Source: CAWIJJ01 sp963836405
Lineage (GTDB): Bacteria; Acidobacteriota; Terriglobia; Bryobacterales; Bryobacteraceae
Reading direction: 5' to 3'
Assembly (NCBI GenBank): GCA_963836405.1
Contig: CAWIJL010000016.1
Coordinates: 124,001-188,000, forward strand
DNA length: 64,000 bases
Position 1 is the stretch's first letter, and each line of letters opens with the position of its first letter. A program made the translations under genes and the position numbers. Shown here one piece after another: positions 63,879 to 64,000 of this stretch. The notes beneath the pieces were generated by a model. That model had not been told where the DNA came from. It was given only the letters and a program-made list of their open reading frames with translations, and did not search any database.

Positions 63879-64000
63879 ATGGATCCCAAACGCGAGTCGA
63901 CGATGCATGACCGTCCGACTTTTTCACAGTACCTGCGTGAAACAGCGCAGACTGTCCGCTCGAAGCCGGAATGGATGAAAGCGGAAATCGGCTGCAAGTC
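63879..64000 (+). CDS. Start of a further gene, cut by the window edge
   Basis: ATG 63879 opens a frame that runs out of the window: PKRESTMHDRPTFSQYLRET, then RSKPEWMKAEIGCK. An alternative start is ATG 63903. It begins 14 bp after the dCTP deaminase stop, so it probably belongs to the same operon. No family recognised from 40 residues. Confidence 0.55.
   Translation, partial: MDPKRESTMHDRPTFSQYLRETAQTVRSKPEWMKAEIGCK

Overview
This 64 kb window is high-GC chromosomal DNA from an Acidobacteriota bacterium, most likely of the Solibacter/Bryobacteraceae group. The lineage call rests on several families typical of that group: a Solibacter-type C-terminal domain (TIGR03437) on an NHL-repeat protein, a decayed TIGR03435 gene, and three large permeases of the 'acidobacterial duplicated orphan permease' (ADOP) type. 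The dnaA-dnaN-gyrB block at 26.6-31.7 kb places the window around the replication origin. Most genes left of about 21.3 kb lie on the minus strand and the core block to the right lies on the plus strand, as expected for divergent replication.

Layout. 0.1-4.1 kb: a DUF1080 protein, a DUF2834 membrane protein, a decayed tandem duplication, and a minus-strand polysaccharide deacetylase/ACP/ketosynthase operon. 4.1-8.6 kb: uvrC and a secreted NHL-repeat protein. 8.9-21.3 kb: three ADOP permeases, a radical SAM/SPASM protein, a TIGR03435 pseudogene, an orphan BrnA-like antitoxin, a frameshifted nitrilase-like gene and a GT87-type membrane protein. 21.7-26.1 kb: a probable outer-membrane beta-barrel (DUF5916-like), a membrane protein/XRE regulator pair with a clear promoter and palindrome, and a PadR/HAAS pair. 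26.3-39.6 kb: tRNA-Gly, putative origin, dnaA, dnaN, gyrB (no recF between them), then phoH, ybeY, a CorC/HlyC-type protein, era, a BON protein, an SMP-30-like protein, a Nudix hydrolase and mutS2, mostly with 4-bp stop/start overlaps.

39.6-64 kb is accessory DNA. It contains a Phd/PIN toxin-antitoxin pair, a second degenerate copy of the mutS2 3' end, relics of a tyrosine recombinase and a TOPRIM primase, a small ABM/membrane/VOC operon with one broken gene, a DUF4159 protein, and dead IS200-like and IS1380-like transposases. It continues with a sulfatase-modifying-factor/sialidase/MORN fusion next to a glycoside hydrolase, a PadR relic, a broken conserved gene, and tail genes of a decayed prophage with a BrnTA module among them.

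The window ends in a defence cluster. A type III-like methyltransferase gene (mod) is cut by an intact IS1634-type element with 15-bp inverted repeats and a 4-bp CTAG target duplication; removing the element restores a 1016-codon frame. The matching restriction/helicase gene (res) carries a one-base frameshift in a run of five T. Overlapping the end of res is an apparently intact anti-phage dCTP deaminase gene whose product carries an unusual run of three helical repeats before the zinc site. A further gene starts at 63879 and runs off the window.
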